Below, in pieces: positions 1-8,398 of a stretch of DNA of 64,000 bases. The translations under genes were made by a program, and so were the position numbers. The notes below the pieces were generated by a model, which worked only from the letters and a program-made list of their open reading frames with translations, had not been told where the DNA came from and did no database searches. Origin of the DNA: CAVVST01 sp963750995 (GTDB lineage: Bacteria; Acidobacteriota; Vicinamibacteria; Vicinamibacterales; UBA2999); the NCBI GenBank assembly GCA_963750995.1, contig CAVVST010000003.1:62001-126000 (forward strand). Reading direction: 5' to 3'. The first letter of the stretch is position 1; every line of letters begins with the position of its first letter.

Positions 1-577
1 ACGGCATCGCGGCGAAGTACTCCGCCGACTGCCGCATCTCCTCATCGGTCATCGCCTTCGCGAGCGCCGTCATCGTAGGCGTGTTCGGCTTCCTCGGATC
101 GGCGCTCACGCGTTTGCCGTCGCGGAAATCGCGCAGCGTCTGGATGGTGTAGCCGGCCGGCTGGCCTGCGGGCGGCGCGTTCTCGGGCCGGCCCTTCCCG
201 TTCGGCAGGTGGCACGAGGCGCAGCCCCTGGCGGTCTCCCCCAGGCTCGCGGGGCCGTTTTTCATGATGGGCGTCATCGGCGGATGGTCGCCGGGAAACC
301 AGTCGATCACGTTGTGGCCGTCGCGGACGTCCACCAGTGAATAGGTGGCGCTGCTGCCGGCGACGGTCCTCGGCTTGGTCTGTTCCTGGGGATCTTCATT
401 GGGACGCAGATTCCGGTTTGGAGTGGCCTGCGGGGTGGCCTTGTCGCCCGGCCTGGGCTGTGTGCTCCATGCATACGCCCACAGCGGTTCAGGCTCGATC
501 TGGGCCTGGATGGACGTGGCCACAACGAGATACGCAGCACCGACGATACACAGGGCGAGGCGCACATGCTGTTTCAT
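1..577 (-). CDS. c-type cytochrome, partial (C-terminus beyond the window edge)
   Basis: This reads leftward off the window from an ATG at 577 that is preceded by a good ribosome site (GGAGG, 5 bases upstream). The N-terminus is a signal peptide, so the product should be exported to the periplasm. A CASCH heme c motif (C119, C122, H123) is followed by a proline-rich stretch and a helix of the kind that ends small class I cytochromes. The next gene upstream is a ThDP enzyme followed by another small cytochrome, so it may accept electrons from an oxidoreductase of that cluster. The sixth ligand (Met) is not identifiable because the gene is cut. Confidence 0.8.
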   Translation of the reverse strand, partial: MKQHVRLALCIVGAAYLVVATSIQAQIEPEPLWAYAWSTQPRPGDKATPQATPNRNLRPNEDPQEQTKPRTVAGSSATYSLVDVRDGHNVIDWFPGDHPPMTPIMKNGPASLGETARGCASCHLPNGKGRPENAPPAGQPAGYTIQTLRDFRDGKRVSADPRKPNTPTMTALAKAMTDEEMRQSAEYFAAMP

Positions 578-593
578 CGTGACCTCCGAAGGT

Positions 594-622
594 CCGGCAA
601 GGTCCGGCTAAAGCCGGACACC
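594..622. repeat. GTCCGGC palindromic repeat
   Basis: A half copy (GGTCCGGCAA) is followed by a full palindrome with arms GTCCGGCT and AGCCGGAC. It lies between the cytochrome start and the stop of the ThDP enzyme. The same palindrome recurs at 7072, 8328, 15218, 26929 and 47052. Confidence 0.8.
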
Positions 623-629
623 ACGAGGA

Positions 630-2528
630 CTACGCGCGCGAGATCGTCGGTACCCAGGGATCCTCGGCCCAGCCCGGGCCGTGGCGCGCCACTTCGACGT
701 CGATCAGATACGGCTTGCCGTCTGCTGCGTGCCGGCGCGCGCGGCCGAGGGCGGCCTTGAGGTCGGCGGGCGTCTTCGCCCGCTCCCCGTCCACGCCAAA
801 GCCCTTCGCGATCGACGCCATGTCGATATCGGGCTTGCCCAGGTAGTCGTGCACGAACTTGTTCGCGTCGATCGATCGGCCGGCGCCGCCGAGATTCGCC
901 AGGGCGCGGTTGTGCGGGCCGCTGTAGGCGTGGTTGTTGTAGACGACCACCGTGACCGGCAGTTGTAGTCGCGCCATATTCCAGAGCGCCGTGGGCCCGA
1001 ACAGGAACGAGCCGTCACCGACCAGGCAGATGACCTGCTTGCCCGGCCTGGCGATCTGGACGCCGGCTGCCGTGCCGATGCCCGAGCCGAGATGCGCACC
1101 GTAGTAGAAGAAGATCTCGCGCCCGCCGCGTGGATCGAACTCGAAGCTGTGGGCGATGTCCACCGACCCCGCCTCGTGGACGACGATCGCGTCGCGGTCG
1201 GCCCACTGCGCCACCTCGTACGTGACCCGGTCAGCCTCGAGCGGGCTCGCATCCCACAACGGGTTGCGTGAGACGAGCGCGCGCAGCTGCCGCGCCCGCG
1301 CGCTGAACTCCCGCACTTCGTTGGCGCGCTCTGCCATCCGCGCCTTGAGTGCCGGCGTCAGCAGATCGTTCAGCGCCGCCAGCAAGTCCTCGGTGCCGTA
1401 TGCGACATCCGCTACCAGCGGCGCGGCCGTTGTCATCACGTTGCCGATGCTCGCTGCATCGTTGCGCATGTCGATGAACGCCGTCCGGCGCGAGACCATC
1501 GGCGTCGCGGAGTTGTGCTGGAGCTTGTTGCCGATGTTGATGACCAGATCCGGCTCGGTGGGATACGCGAGCGACTCGACGCGGCCGCCCGGAACGCCGC
1601 CCACCCAGAGCGGATGCTGCTGCGGAAAGCTGGCGTGCACCTGCCGTGCCTGCGTCACCGGCATGCCGAGCAGCTCGGCGAGCTGGACGACCTTGTCGAA
1701 TGCCTTCGCCTTGTAGATCTCGTCGCCGACGATGAGGAGCGGACGCCGCGCGTCAACCAGCAGCTTCGCGGCGCGCTGGACCTCCACCGGATTCGGCCGG
1801 ACACGCATCCGTGGATCGACCTGATCGTGCCGGATGATCTCCGCGGTGATCTTCTCCGACGTGAAGTCGGAGTGCCAGTTCATGTAGGTCGGCCCGTACG
1901 GCGGGGTCCACGCGACGCGGAACGCGCGGCGCACCGTCTCGGGAATCTGCGCGGCCGCGCGCGACGACCACGTCAGCTTCGTCATCGGCTCGGTCAGCCG
2001 CTCCTGGCCCGGCAGCTCCTCGAAGCCGTCGCGCCCCGCCGCCAGCGTCTCCTCCGTGCGGTACGAGTAGAAGACGAGCGGCGTCTGCTCCTTCCACGCG
2101 TTGAACATCTGGCCGAGCGCGTTGGTCAACCCGACGACTGCAGCCTCCATCACGATCGAAGGCTGGCCGGAGGCTTTGACGTAGCCGGCTGCCATCGCGG
2201 CGCCGGGGCCTTCGTGCGGCGTGAGGATGTACTGCAGCTGCGGGCGATCGACGAGCGCTTCGTAGAAGTGCGCGTCCTCGCTGGCGGAGTTGCCGAAGAC
2301 ATACTTCACGCCGGAGGCGATCAGCTGCTCGGCGAAGTGTTCGCCGCCGGTGCCGGTGAAGACGCGAATCGCCTCGGGCGACACGGGCGTGCCTGCCGTC
2401 TGCATTGCGGTCACCGATTCGAGCACCGAGTTCGCCGCGGCGGTCGTCACACCGGTGGCGACGAGGCGGCGCACGAAATCACGCCGCGAGATGCCGTTGG
2501 TCAGGAGCTGGGCAACAAGGTTCCTCAT
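630..2528 (-). CDS. Tat-targeted thiamine-diphosphate (acetolactate synthase-like) enzyme
   Basis: The 632-residue protein has the three-domain layout of the acetolactate synthase/benzoylformate decarboxylase superfamily. The cofactor-activating Glu is in PHEGPGA (E106) and the ThDP/Mg site runs from GDGS near residue 500 to a downstream YNN. Unusually, the N-terminus has a twin-arginine motif (SRRDFV, residues 14-19) before a hydrophobic stretch, which predicts export of the folded, cofactor-loaded enzyme. The start overlaps the stop of the upstream cytochrome gene by 4 bases (ATGA), so the two are translationally coupled. The likely chemistry is decarboxylation or carboligation of a 2-oxo acid; the substrate is unknown. 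Confidence 0.8.
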   Translation of the reverse strand: MRNLVAQLLTNGISRRDFVRRLVATGVTTAAANSVLESVTAMQTAGTPVSPEAIRVFTGTGGEHFAEQLIASGVKYVFGNSASEDAHFYEALVDRPQLQYILTPHEGPGAAMAAGYVKASGQPSIVMEAAVVGLTNALGQMFNAWKEQTPLVFYSYRTEETLAAGRDGFEELPGQERLTEPMTKLTWSSRAAAQIPETVRRAFRVAWTPPYGPTYMNWHSDFTSEKITAEIIRHDQVDPRMRVRPNPVEVQRAAKLLVDARRPLLIVGDEIYKAKAFDKVVQLAELLGMPVTQARQVHASFPQQHPLWVGGVPGGRVESLAYPTEPDLVINIGNKLQHNSATPMVSRRTAFIDMRNDAASIGNVMTTAAPLVADVAYGTEDLLAALNDLLTPALKARMAERANEVREFSARARQLRALVSRNPLWDASPLEADRVTYEVAQWADRDAIVVHEAGSVDIAHSFEFDPRGGREIFFYYGAHLGSGIGTAAGVQIARPGKQVICLVGDGSFLFGPTALWNMARLQLPVTVVVYNNHAYSGPHNRALANLGGAGRSIDANKFVHDYLGKPDIDMASIAKGFGVDGERAKTPADLKAALGRARRHAADGKPYLIDVEVARHGPGWAEDPWVPTISRA

Positions 2529-2857
2529 TTTGCGGGCCCTCTTGATTGCGCCAGGAAGTCAGCCATGGCGTTGATTTCAGCTTCGGTCCACAGCGCACCG
2601 CGGCCGACCATCCGGTAGAGCACGCTCTCCCATGCCTTGCGGTCCCCTTTGAGCGAGCTCCACATGCTGGCCTGGTGGCACTGGAAACACTTGCGCGTCA
2701 GGACTTCTTTGCCGTCCGCCGCAGGCGCCGCAGCAGCGCCTGCGGGTTGCTGCGGCGTCTCGCCAAAGCCTCCCGCGGAGGCGGAGGCGGACGCGGCCCA
2801 CAGGAAGGCGCCCACAAAAGCGACAGCGGCGGCGCGAAGGAGCATCGGCATGGGCAA
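2525..2857 (-). CDS. small c-type cytochrome
   Basis: This 110-residue secreted protein has a signal peptide (residues 1-28), an Ala/Pro linker and one heme c motif CFQCH (C57, C60, H61). M83 in YRMVGRG is a possible sixth ligand. The size and the ending (a helix with EINAMADFLAQ) fit a class I monoheme cytochrome. It is the first gene of a leftward unit and overlaps the Tat-targeted ThDP enzyme by 4 bases, which suggests the two act together in the periplasm. The divergent neighbour starts at 2965. Confidence 0.85.
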   Translation of the reverse strand: MPMPMLLRAAAVAFVGAFLWAASASASAGGFGETPQQPAGAAAAPAADGKEVLTRKCFQCHQASMWSSLKGDRKAWESVLYRMVGRGALWTEAEINAMADFLAQSRGPAK

Positions 2858-2964
2858 AGCCTACAACAGCTTGCCCCCGGTGACACATCGCCGTCGCTTG
2901 ATCTCCCCGGCGTTCACCCCTAGGCTATTGAGCCGGAGCACGCTATCAACCGGAGAACATAGCC

Positions 2965-3882
2965 ATGGCCGTCCAGGAAGTGACGAAACGAAAGCATAAG
3001 GTTGCCATCATGAACGCGGTTCACGACCTGCCGGTGCTGGTCGCCCGCGACAAGGGATTCTTCACGGACGAGGGGCTCGACATCGAGTTCGTCTCCACCC
3101 CCGGGATGGCGCAGGTGTCGACGTCGCATACCGTGAAGTTCGACACGGTGTTCGACCGGCCGCTCGACTCCGTCTACAACGAGGGCGGCATCGACCAGTA
3201 CCGCATGTGCGAGTGGGGAATCATGAAGCGCGCGGTCGAAGCCGACACGACCGGCCTCCGCCGCCGCAAGATTGTCGCCCTCGGCGCCTCCATGTCCAGG
3301 TTCGCCATCGTCGTCGACAAAGGGTCGAAGATCTATGAGCCGGAGATGCTGAAGGACAAGCTGATCTCGGTCACGCCGAACAACGGATCGCATTTCACGA
3401 TGCTGAAGATGGTCGAGGGCTTCCTCGAGCCCGAGCACGTGAAGACGACCAACGCCGGCTCGATGCAGAAGCGTATCGAAGCGATGAAGCGCGGTGAGGT
3501 TGCCGCGGTCGTCCTGATGGAGCCGTGGATCAGCGTGGCGCAGAAGGAAGGCCTGCGCATCCTGATCGAGTCGCATTCCACGCGCAGCGAGGCCGCCTCG
3601 GACGAGATGGATGGGCCGACGCTGGCGGCGATGTTCCGGGCGCAGGCGCGCGCGGTGGAGCTGATCGAAAAGGATCCGACCCCGTTCATTCATTACCTGG
3701 TCGCGGAAACCGGCGGGCGGCTGGAGGCGAAGGACTTCCAGGCCTGGCGCCTGCTGCACGCGGCGCCGCAGCCGTACACGCGCGAGCGGTGGGAGGACAC
3801 CTACAACTGGACGGTCAAATGGAACATGACCGTACCGGGCGCGACCTACGAGAACACCGTCGACAACCGCGCCTGGGAGTAA
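2965..3882 (+). CDS. THI5/NMT1-like substrate-binding protein
   Basis: The 305-residue protein has the periplasmic-binding fold of the SsuA/THI5 family, with the typical opening (LVARDKGFFTDEGLDIEF) and a later VLMEPWISVAQKEGLR segment. There is no signal peptide or lipobox from this ATG, which has GGAGAA upstream. It may therefore be cytoplasmic or exported by another route, or it may be one of the THI5-fold proteins that are enzymes. No permease or ATPase is adjacent. Its ligand cannot be read from the sequence. Confidence 0.75.
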   Translation: MAVQEVTKRKHKVAIMNAVHDLPVLVARDKGFFTDEGLDIEFVSTPGMAQVSTSHTVKFDTVFDRPLDSVYNEGGIDQYRMCEWGIMKRAVEADTTGLRRRKIVALGASMSRFAIVVDKGSKIYEPEMLKDKLISVTPNNGSHFTMLKMVEGFLEPEHVKTTNAGSMQKRIEAMKRGEVAAVVLMEPWISVAQKEGLRILIESHSTRSEAASDEMDGPTLAAMFRAQARAVELIEKDPTPFIHYLVAETGGRLEAKDFQAWRLLHAAPQPYTRERWEDTYNWTVKWNMTVPGATYENTVDNRAWE

Positions 3883-3890
3883 CGCTTTTC

Positions 3891-3953
3891 AACCACGACG
3901 GCACGACGTTAGTTTTTCATGATGACGTCGTGAACGTCGTGTTCGTCGTGGTT
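3891..3953. repeat. CCACGACG-type inverted repeat element
   Basis: The arms AACCACGACG and CGTCGTGGTT bound a 63-base element with internal CGTCGTG repeats. It sits between the THI5-like gene and the metallo-beta-lactamase gene. Related copies lie at 4856, 5878 and 26848, with degenerate remnants near 8405 and 10723. Confidence 0.75.
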
Positions 3954-3963
3954 AGATTCATCA

Positions 3964-4848
3964 ATGAAGCTGACGGCTTTTCTTTGCGCGGCGATTACGC
4001 TCTGCTTCAGCGCGCAGGTTGGGTATGCGCAGCAGGGTCCACCTGACACGCCGGCGGTAACCGTTCGCGGGCAGACATATACGCCCCGGTCGATCCTGTC
4101 TCGCAACATGGGGACCGAAGAAGACCAGACCACGGCCTTCCCGCCTCACAAGGTCATCGGCAACATCTATTACGTCGGTACACGCACGCTCAGCTCATTC
4201 CTGATCACCACGCCGTCGGGCCACATCCTGATCAACAGCACGTACGACCGGAACGTGCCGGTCATCCAGAAGTCAATCGAGCAGCTCGGATTCAAGTTCT
4301 CGGATGTGAAGATACTGCTGGGCACGCACGCTCACGGCGACCACCAGGAAGGTGACGCGCGGGTGAAGGAACTGACCGGCGCCGAGGTCGTCGTGATGGC
4401 CGAGGACGTGCCGGCGCTGCGCGACATCAAGCCAGGCGGCAGGAATCATCCCATCGACCGGCAGATCAAGGATGGCGCGCTAGTGGTCCTCGACGGGACG
4501 ACACTCACGGCTCACCTGACGCCGGGCCACACCCGCGGCTGCACGACATGGACGATGCAGGCGAGCGAAGGCGGGCGGAGCTACGACGTCGTGCTGGCGT
4601 GCAGCTACCGGGCACCGAACAACGTAACGCCCGCGATCGAAGCGGAATTCGCCCGCACGTTCCCATTGATCCGTTCGCTGCCGTGCGACGTGCCGCTCGG
4701 CGACCATCCCGCGCAATACAACATGGCGGCGAAACATGCGCGGCTCAAGCCCGGTGCGCCGAACCCGTTCATCGATCCGGGGAATTGCTGGGTGGAGGCG
4801 GAGATACAGGAGGCGATGCTACGCGCCCAGATCGCCGCATCGAAGTAG
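3964..4848 (+). CDS. subclass B3-type metallo-beta-lactamase fold hydrolase
   Basis: The 294-residue protein has an N-terminal signal peptide ending near residue 22. It has the zinc-binding signature THAHGDH (H122, H124, D126, H127), a second ligand in LTPGHTRG (H189) and a further His in LGDHPAQY (H248). This is the B3 arrangement, and the length is that of B3 beta-lactamases with leader. Environmental homologues can be lactamases, lactonases or other hydrolases, so drug hydrolysis is possible but unproven. It stands alone between two copies of the CCACGACG repeat. Confidence 0.8.
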   Translation: MKLTAFLCAAITLCFSAQVGYAQQGPPDTPAVTVRGQTYTPRSILSRNMGTEEDQTTAFPPHKVIGNIYYVGTRTLSSFLITTPSGHILINSTYDRNVPVIQKSIEQLGFKFSDVKILLGTHAHGDHQEGDARVKELTGAEVVVMAEDVPALRDIKPGGRNHPIDRQIKDGALVVLDGTTLTAHLTPGHTRGCTTWTMQASEGGRSYDVVLACSYRAPNNVTPAIEAEFARTFPLIRSLPCDVPLGDHPAQYNMAAKHARLKPGAPNPFIDPGNCWVEAEIQEAMLRAQIAASK

Positions 4849-4855
4849 TCCTTTC

Positions 4856-4924
4856 ACCACGACGGCACGACGGCACGAGGTTACTTTTTACGGTGAGGTC
4901 GTGAACGTCGTGTTCGTCGTGGTT
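4856..4924. repeat. CCACGACG-type inverted repeat element
   Basis: This is a second copy of the 3891 element with arms ACCACGACGG and CGTCGTGGTT. Its right end touches the stop codon of the leftward binding-protein gene that ends at 4924, so it lies in the convergent gap where it could help end transcription. Confidence 0.75.
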
Positions 4925-5913
4925 CATCTCTTTAGGAGCGTCTCTTCAAACAACTTCGTCCACTTGTCGGCCTCGTCCAGCGTTCGAACGGGGTCGGTCT
5001 GCAGGATCCTTACGCCCGCGAGCGGTGAGGGGACCCTGGTGTTGCTCGGCACATAGTCCATGCTGACGAAGGACCGCTGCGCCTCTTCGCCGAGCAGGTA
5101 GTCGTAGAACAGCCGGGCGGCGGCAGGATGCGGCGCGCGGCGGGCGATGCCGACGGCGTTCGATCGCGCGATCGCGGGCTCGAGCGTGAACCAGTCGATC
5201 GGCGCGCCCTTCTTCTTCGCCTGCTCGGGCATGTAGTTGTAGAGCGTCAGCGCCAGCGGCACCTCGCCCGAGATCACCATGTTGTTCAGGAGCGTGTGCC
5301 CGACGCGCACCGACACGCCGTTGGTCGCGGCCAGCCGGCGGAAGAACTCGACGCCGTCCTGCTCGCCGCCAACGACATCAGCGACCGACGCAAACCAGTC
5401 CTGGTCCTTCGCCTCGATGCCGAGCCTGCCCTTCCACCTGGGATCGAGCAGGTCGCGATAGGACTTCGGCAACTCCTCGCGGCGCACCAGATCCGTGTTG
5501 TAGGCCTGCACCCAGACCGAGAGGAGCGTCGCCGCCCACTGCTTGTGCGCCGGCACCGAGCCCGGCTGCAGATCGGCGTGGACCGGCGAATCAATCGGCT
5601 CGAGGATGTGCTCGCGGGCGAGCGCTTCCATTTCAGGCGAGCCGAAGTGGATCACGTCCACGTCGTAACGGCCCGCCGCCGCCTCCGACATCGTCCGCTG
5701 CATGATGCGATCGGTGCCCGCCCGCCAGACGTTCACCTTGATGCCGTGCTCCGCCTCGAACGGGCCCAGGAGCGTCGGCAGGTCTTTCTCGGCGATGGTG
5801 GTGTAGAGGGTGAGGGCGTCTTCCGGACGCTCAGGCGCGGCGCCGCCGCATCCGGCCACAAAGAACACGACGAGGATCAACCACGACGAACCACGACGCG
5901 GCACGAACGACAA
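4924..5913 (-). CDS. ABC transporter substrate-binding lipoprotein, iron/polyamine family (1 of 3)
   Basis: This extracellular solute-binding family 1 protein (about 320 residues) resembles ferric-iron and 2-aminoethylphosphonate binding proteins. It has an early YTTIAEKDLP segment, a central RRELPKSYRDLLDPRWKGR-like hinge and a C-terminal FYDYLLGEEAQ helix. A lipobox (FFVAGC) predicts a lipoprotein. No ATG is available: the first codons (TTG at 5913, GTG at 5904, TTG at 5883) lie inside a CCACGACG repeat, so the start is uncertain and the repeat encodes part of the leader. It is a paralogue of the genes at 6004 and 8948. Confidence 0.8.
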   Translation of the reverse strand: MSFVPRRGSSWLILVVFFVAGCGGAAPERPEDALTLYTTIAEKDLPTLLGPFEAEHGIKVNVWRAGTDRIMQRTMSEAAAGRYDVDVIHFGSPEMEALAREHILEPIDSPVHADLQPGSVPAHKQWAATLLSVWVQAYNTDLVRREELPKSYRDLLDPRWKGRLGIEAKDQDWFASVADVVGGEQDGVEFFRRLAATNGVSVRVGHTLLNNMVISGEVPLALTLYNYMPEQAKKKGAPIDWFTLEPAIARSNAVGIARRAPHPAAARLFYDYLLGEEAQRSFVSMDYVPSNTRVPSPLAGVRILQTDPVRTLDEADKWTKLFEETLLKR

Positions 5914-5993
5914 ACGAACTGGTTTTCAACGCCGTAACCGTCGTGCACGTCGTGGTTGCAACAACGTCGTGACCGTCGTGTCGTCGTGGTTTG
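5878..5993. repeat. long CCACGACG repeat cluster overlapping a gene start
   Basis: Several CCACGACG and CGTCGTGG units in inverted order cover the whole gap upstream of the 4924-5913 gene and reach into its signal-peptide codons. It is the longest copy of this family in the window. Confidence 0.75.
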
Positions 5994-6003
5994 AATGCCC
6001 TGG

Positions 6004-7050
6004 TTACCGTCCCGCGCCGAAGAGGTCGGTGTAGAGATTCTTCCACTTGTCGTACTCGTCGATCGAGACGCGGGCGTCGACGAACGTCATCGGCACCTTG
6101 TTGAGCGGCGTGTCGATCTTCGTGCTGGTGGGGACGAACTCGCGGTCGGCGATGATCTGCTGCCCTTCGGGGCTCAATTCGAAGTCGTAGAACAGGACGG
6201 CGGCGTTCGGATGCGGGGCGCGGCGCGCGACGCCGACGCCGTTGGGGCGCGCGATCGCGTTGCCGATGGTGAACCAGTCGATCGGCGCGCCCTCGCGGCG
6301 CAGCTGTTCCGCCTTGTAGTTGTAGACCGTGAGCGCCATCGGCACTTCACCCGACGCGACCAGTTGCGTGAGCAGCGTGTGGCCCTTGCGGTTCGAGATC
6401 CCGTTGGTGGCGACGATCTGCTTGAACACCTTCGTGCCGCGCTCCTCGCCAATCTCGCCGAAGATCCCCGCCAGCCAGTCGGAATCCTCCTGCTCGATGC
6501 CGAGCCGCCCCTTCCATTTCGGATCGGCCAGCTCTTCCCACGTCTTCGGCAGTTCCTCTTTCTTCACCAGCTTCGTGTTGTACGCCTGCACGAACACGTT
6601 GAGCCGCGTGCCCACCCATTCACCATGCGGGCGGATCGCCGGCGCGATCAGGTCGGCATGGTGCGGGCTCTTGATCGCCTGCAGGATCTGCTCGCGCGAC
6701 ATCGACTCGAGCTCGGGGCCGTTGGTTTCGACGACGTCGACGGTGTCGCGGCCGGCGCGCGCTTCCTGGATGGCGCGGTTGAGGACGGCCTCCGATCCCG
6801 CGCGCCAGAGGCTGGTCTTCACGCCGTACTTCTTTTCGAAGGCCTCGAGGACGGGACCGAGGTCGGTGGACTGCGCGGACGTGTAGACGGTCAGCTCGCC
6901 TTCGCGTTTCGCGCCCTCGATCAGGCGCTGCAGCCGATCGGCGCCGTCGTAGGCGGCAAGCTCCGCGACTGGCGAGATCCTTTCGGCCGGCACCGTCGAG
7001 CCGCAGGCGACGGTGAAACAGGCAAGCGCGAGAATCAGGAATCTGGTCAT
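6004..7050 (-). CDS. ABC transporter substrate-binding lipoprotein, iron/polyamine family (2 of 3)
   Basis: The 348-residue protein starts at an ATG and carries a lipobox (FTVACG, C16). The solute-binding family 1 body contains YTSAQSTDLGPVLEAFEKKYG and a WEELADPKWKGRLGIE motif, and ends with VPMTFVDARVSIDEYDKW. It belongs to the AfuA/FutA-like group that takes up ferric iron, phosphonates or organic ligands. It lies downstream of a cupin gene in the same direction. The matching permease and ATPase are probably those at 13925-17044, as no other set is present. Confidence 0.85.
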   Translation of the reverse strand: MTRFLILALACFTVACGSTVPAERISPVAELAAYDGADRLQRLIEGAKREGELTVYTSAQSTDLGPVLEAFEKKYGVKTSLWRAGSEAVLNRAIQEARAGRDTVDVVETNGPELESMSREQILQAIKSPHHADLIAPAIRPHGEWVGTRLNVFVQAYNTKLVKKEELPKTWEELADPKWKGRLGIEQEDSDWLAGIFGEIGEERGTKVFKQIVATNGISNRKGHTLLTQLVASGEVPMALTVYNYKAEQLRREGAPIDWFTIGNAIARPNGVGVARRAPHPNAAVLFYDFELSPEGQQIIADREFVPTSTKIDTPLNKVPMTFVDARVSIDEYDKWKNLYTDLFGAGR

Positions 7051-7061
7051 GGCGTCACAGG

Positions 7062-7097
7062 TCCGGCTACGGTCCGGCTAAAGCCGGACACTACGTA
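7062..7097. repeat. GTCCGGC palindromic repeat
   Basis: A half copy and a full palindrome (GTCCGGCTAAAGCCGGAC, then ACTACGTA) fill the gap between the cupin stop and the binding-protein start, and run into the last codons of the cupin gene. Confidence 0.75.
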
Positions 7098-8215
7098 CTC
7101 AGTTCAGCGAGTTCCGCCTCGTAGGCCTTGTCCATCCGCGACTCGATGCCGCGCTTGGCCAGCGCGTCCTGGAACCACTGGCGGATGCGCGGCGATTCGT
7201 CCGCGTAGTCTATCTGGTCTCCGCCCAGCCGGCGCGAAATCCACGCCTTGGGCACACCCTGGGCGTTGCGGATGGCGACCCCTTCGGCCTTGAACGCGAG
7301 ATACCGTGCCGGCGACGTCCCGCTGTTGAAATGCTGGTGGAACCAGAGGTTCGGCGGCACGATCATCGACCCCTCGCGCCACTCGTAGCGCTTCGGCTCC
7401 TCCCCTTCCGGCCACATCAAGGAATAGCCCTCGCCGCTCATGATGATGACGTGGGCGCCCGGGCCGTGCGCGTGCGCCTTCTTGTAGGTCCCGGCCGGGA
7501 ACTGCGAGATGTGGCTGTTCATGTGGCCTTTGGCCATGCTGAACCGGATGTGGCCGCCGCCGGCACCGCGTTCCTTCGCGGCGATGAGCGGCAGGTTGAC
7601 CGCGTCCGCCACGAAATTCGTGTCGAGCAGCAGACCGCGCTGTTCGCCGCGGTTGGCAAAATACTCCGGCTCGCCGTTGAAGCGGTCCTGGAAGTCGTAG
7701 CGCGTATTGAAGACGAACTCGAGATCGCCGAACGCGTTGAGGATGACCGGTGCGTTGGTCACCGCCACGTAGCGCGCCGGCTCGGTGCCCGAGCCGTTGA
7801 AATGCTGATGCCACGCATTGAGCGGGATCGCGAAGATCGCCCCGGCCTTCCACTCGAACGCAATCCGCTTCCCCGCCTCGTTCCACACCGTCGTCGACCC
7901 ACGCCCGTCGAGGATGTAAATCATCTCCTCGAACAGCTGGTGCTGCGGCGCGAGCTCCTTCCCCGGCGGGATCTCACACACGTAACAGTCGTTGGATGTC
8001 CGCGAGGCATCGTGGTTGAGAAAGACGCCGCGCCCGCCGCGGCGTGCCCACGGCTTCAGCTCTACCGTGTGCAGGTCGGGCACGTAGAAGGAACTAATGA
8101 TCTCGAGCCCTTCGGCCTTCACCCAGCGTGTGTAGGCGGTCTCCTTCTCGGACGCGAACTTCCTGGCGAAATCGTCGGAGACAATGGCGTCGCTGCGTCG
8201 TTCACTATTCTGCAT
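7091..8215 (-). CDS. bicupin protein
   Basis: The product of about 374 residues has two cupin domains. The first carries a GKELAPQHQLFEEMIYILDG motif followed by PLNAWHQHFN. The second carries KKAHAHGPGAHVIIMSGEG followed by PPNLWFHQHFN. The conserved His and Glu are those that usually hold a metal, so it could be a dioxygenase, isomerase or sugar/acid-binding enzyme. I chose ATG 8215; GTG 8221 is also possible, and no clear ribosome site is visible because a repeat lies directly upstream. It is one of four cupin genes alternating with binding-protein genes, which suggests a shared substrate. Confidence 0.8.
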   Translation of the reverse strand: MQNSERRSDAIVSDDFARKFASEKETAYTRWVKAEGLEIISSFYVPDLHTVELKPWARRGGRGVFLNHDASRTSNDCYVCEIPPGKELAPQHQLFEEMIYILDGRGSTTVWNEAGKRIAFEWKAGAIFAIPLNAWHQHFNGSGTEPARYVAVTNAPVILNAFGDLEFVFNTRYDFQDRFNGEPEYFANRGEQRGLLLDTNFVADAVNLPLIAAKERGAGGGHIRFSMAKGHMNSHISQFPAGTYKKAHAHGPGAHVIIMSGEGYSLMWPEGEEPKRYEWREGSMIVPPNLWFHQHFNSGTSPARYLAFKAEGVAIRNAQGVPKAWISRRLGGDQIDYADESPRIRQWFQDALAKRGIESRMDKAYEAELAELST

Positions 8216-8221
8216 TCTCAC

Positions 8222-8398
8222 TGCCCGGTTCGTGTTCAGGTTCAGGTTCGGTTCAGGGTTCTATGTTCGTTCGGTTCGGTCCGCCCGAAGGCGGACGCTG
8301 ACGTTCACGCGGACAATCGTACGTACTGTCCGGCTTCAGCCGGACCCGAACACTGAACACGAACCGAGCAGCGAGAACCTGGAAGTGTGAACGACACG
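8222..8398. repeat. composite repeat element, copy 1
   Basis: A GTTC/GGTTCA-rich stretch is followed by two palindromes (GTCCGCC at 8279-8296 and GTCCGGC at 8328-8345) and a conserved arm (8356-8396) that ends in TGTGAACGAC. The same arm occurs at 10018-10060, 15098-15140 and 15245-15290. It fills the gap between two cupin genes. Confidence 0.8.

Noticed and set aside
1515..2618. Long plus-strand ORF of 367 codons opposite the ThDP enzyme
   Set aside because: It is an antisense shadow in high-GC DNA with Arg/Leu-rich composition and no domain; the minus-strand gene has clear motifs.
3964..4848. Metallo-beta-lactamase as an acquired resistance gene
   Set aside because: There is no integron, insertion sequence or other resistance gene nearby, and B3-type proteins are common in soil bacteria; it looks native.
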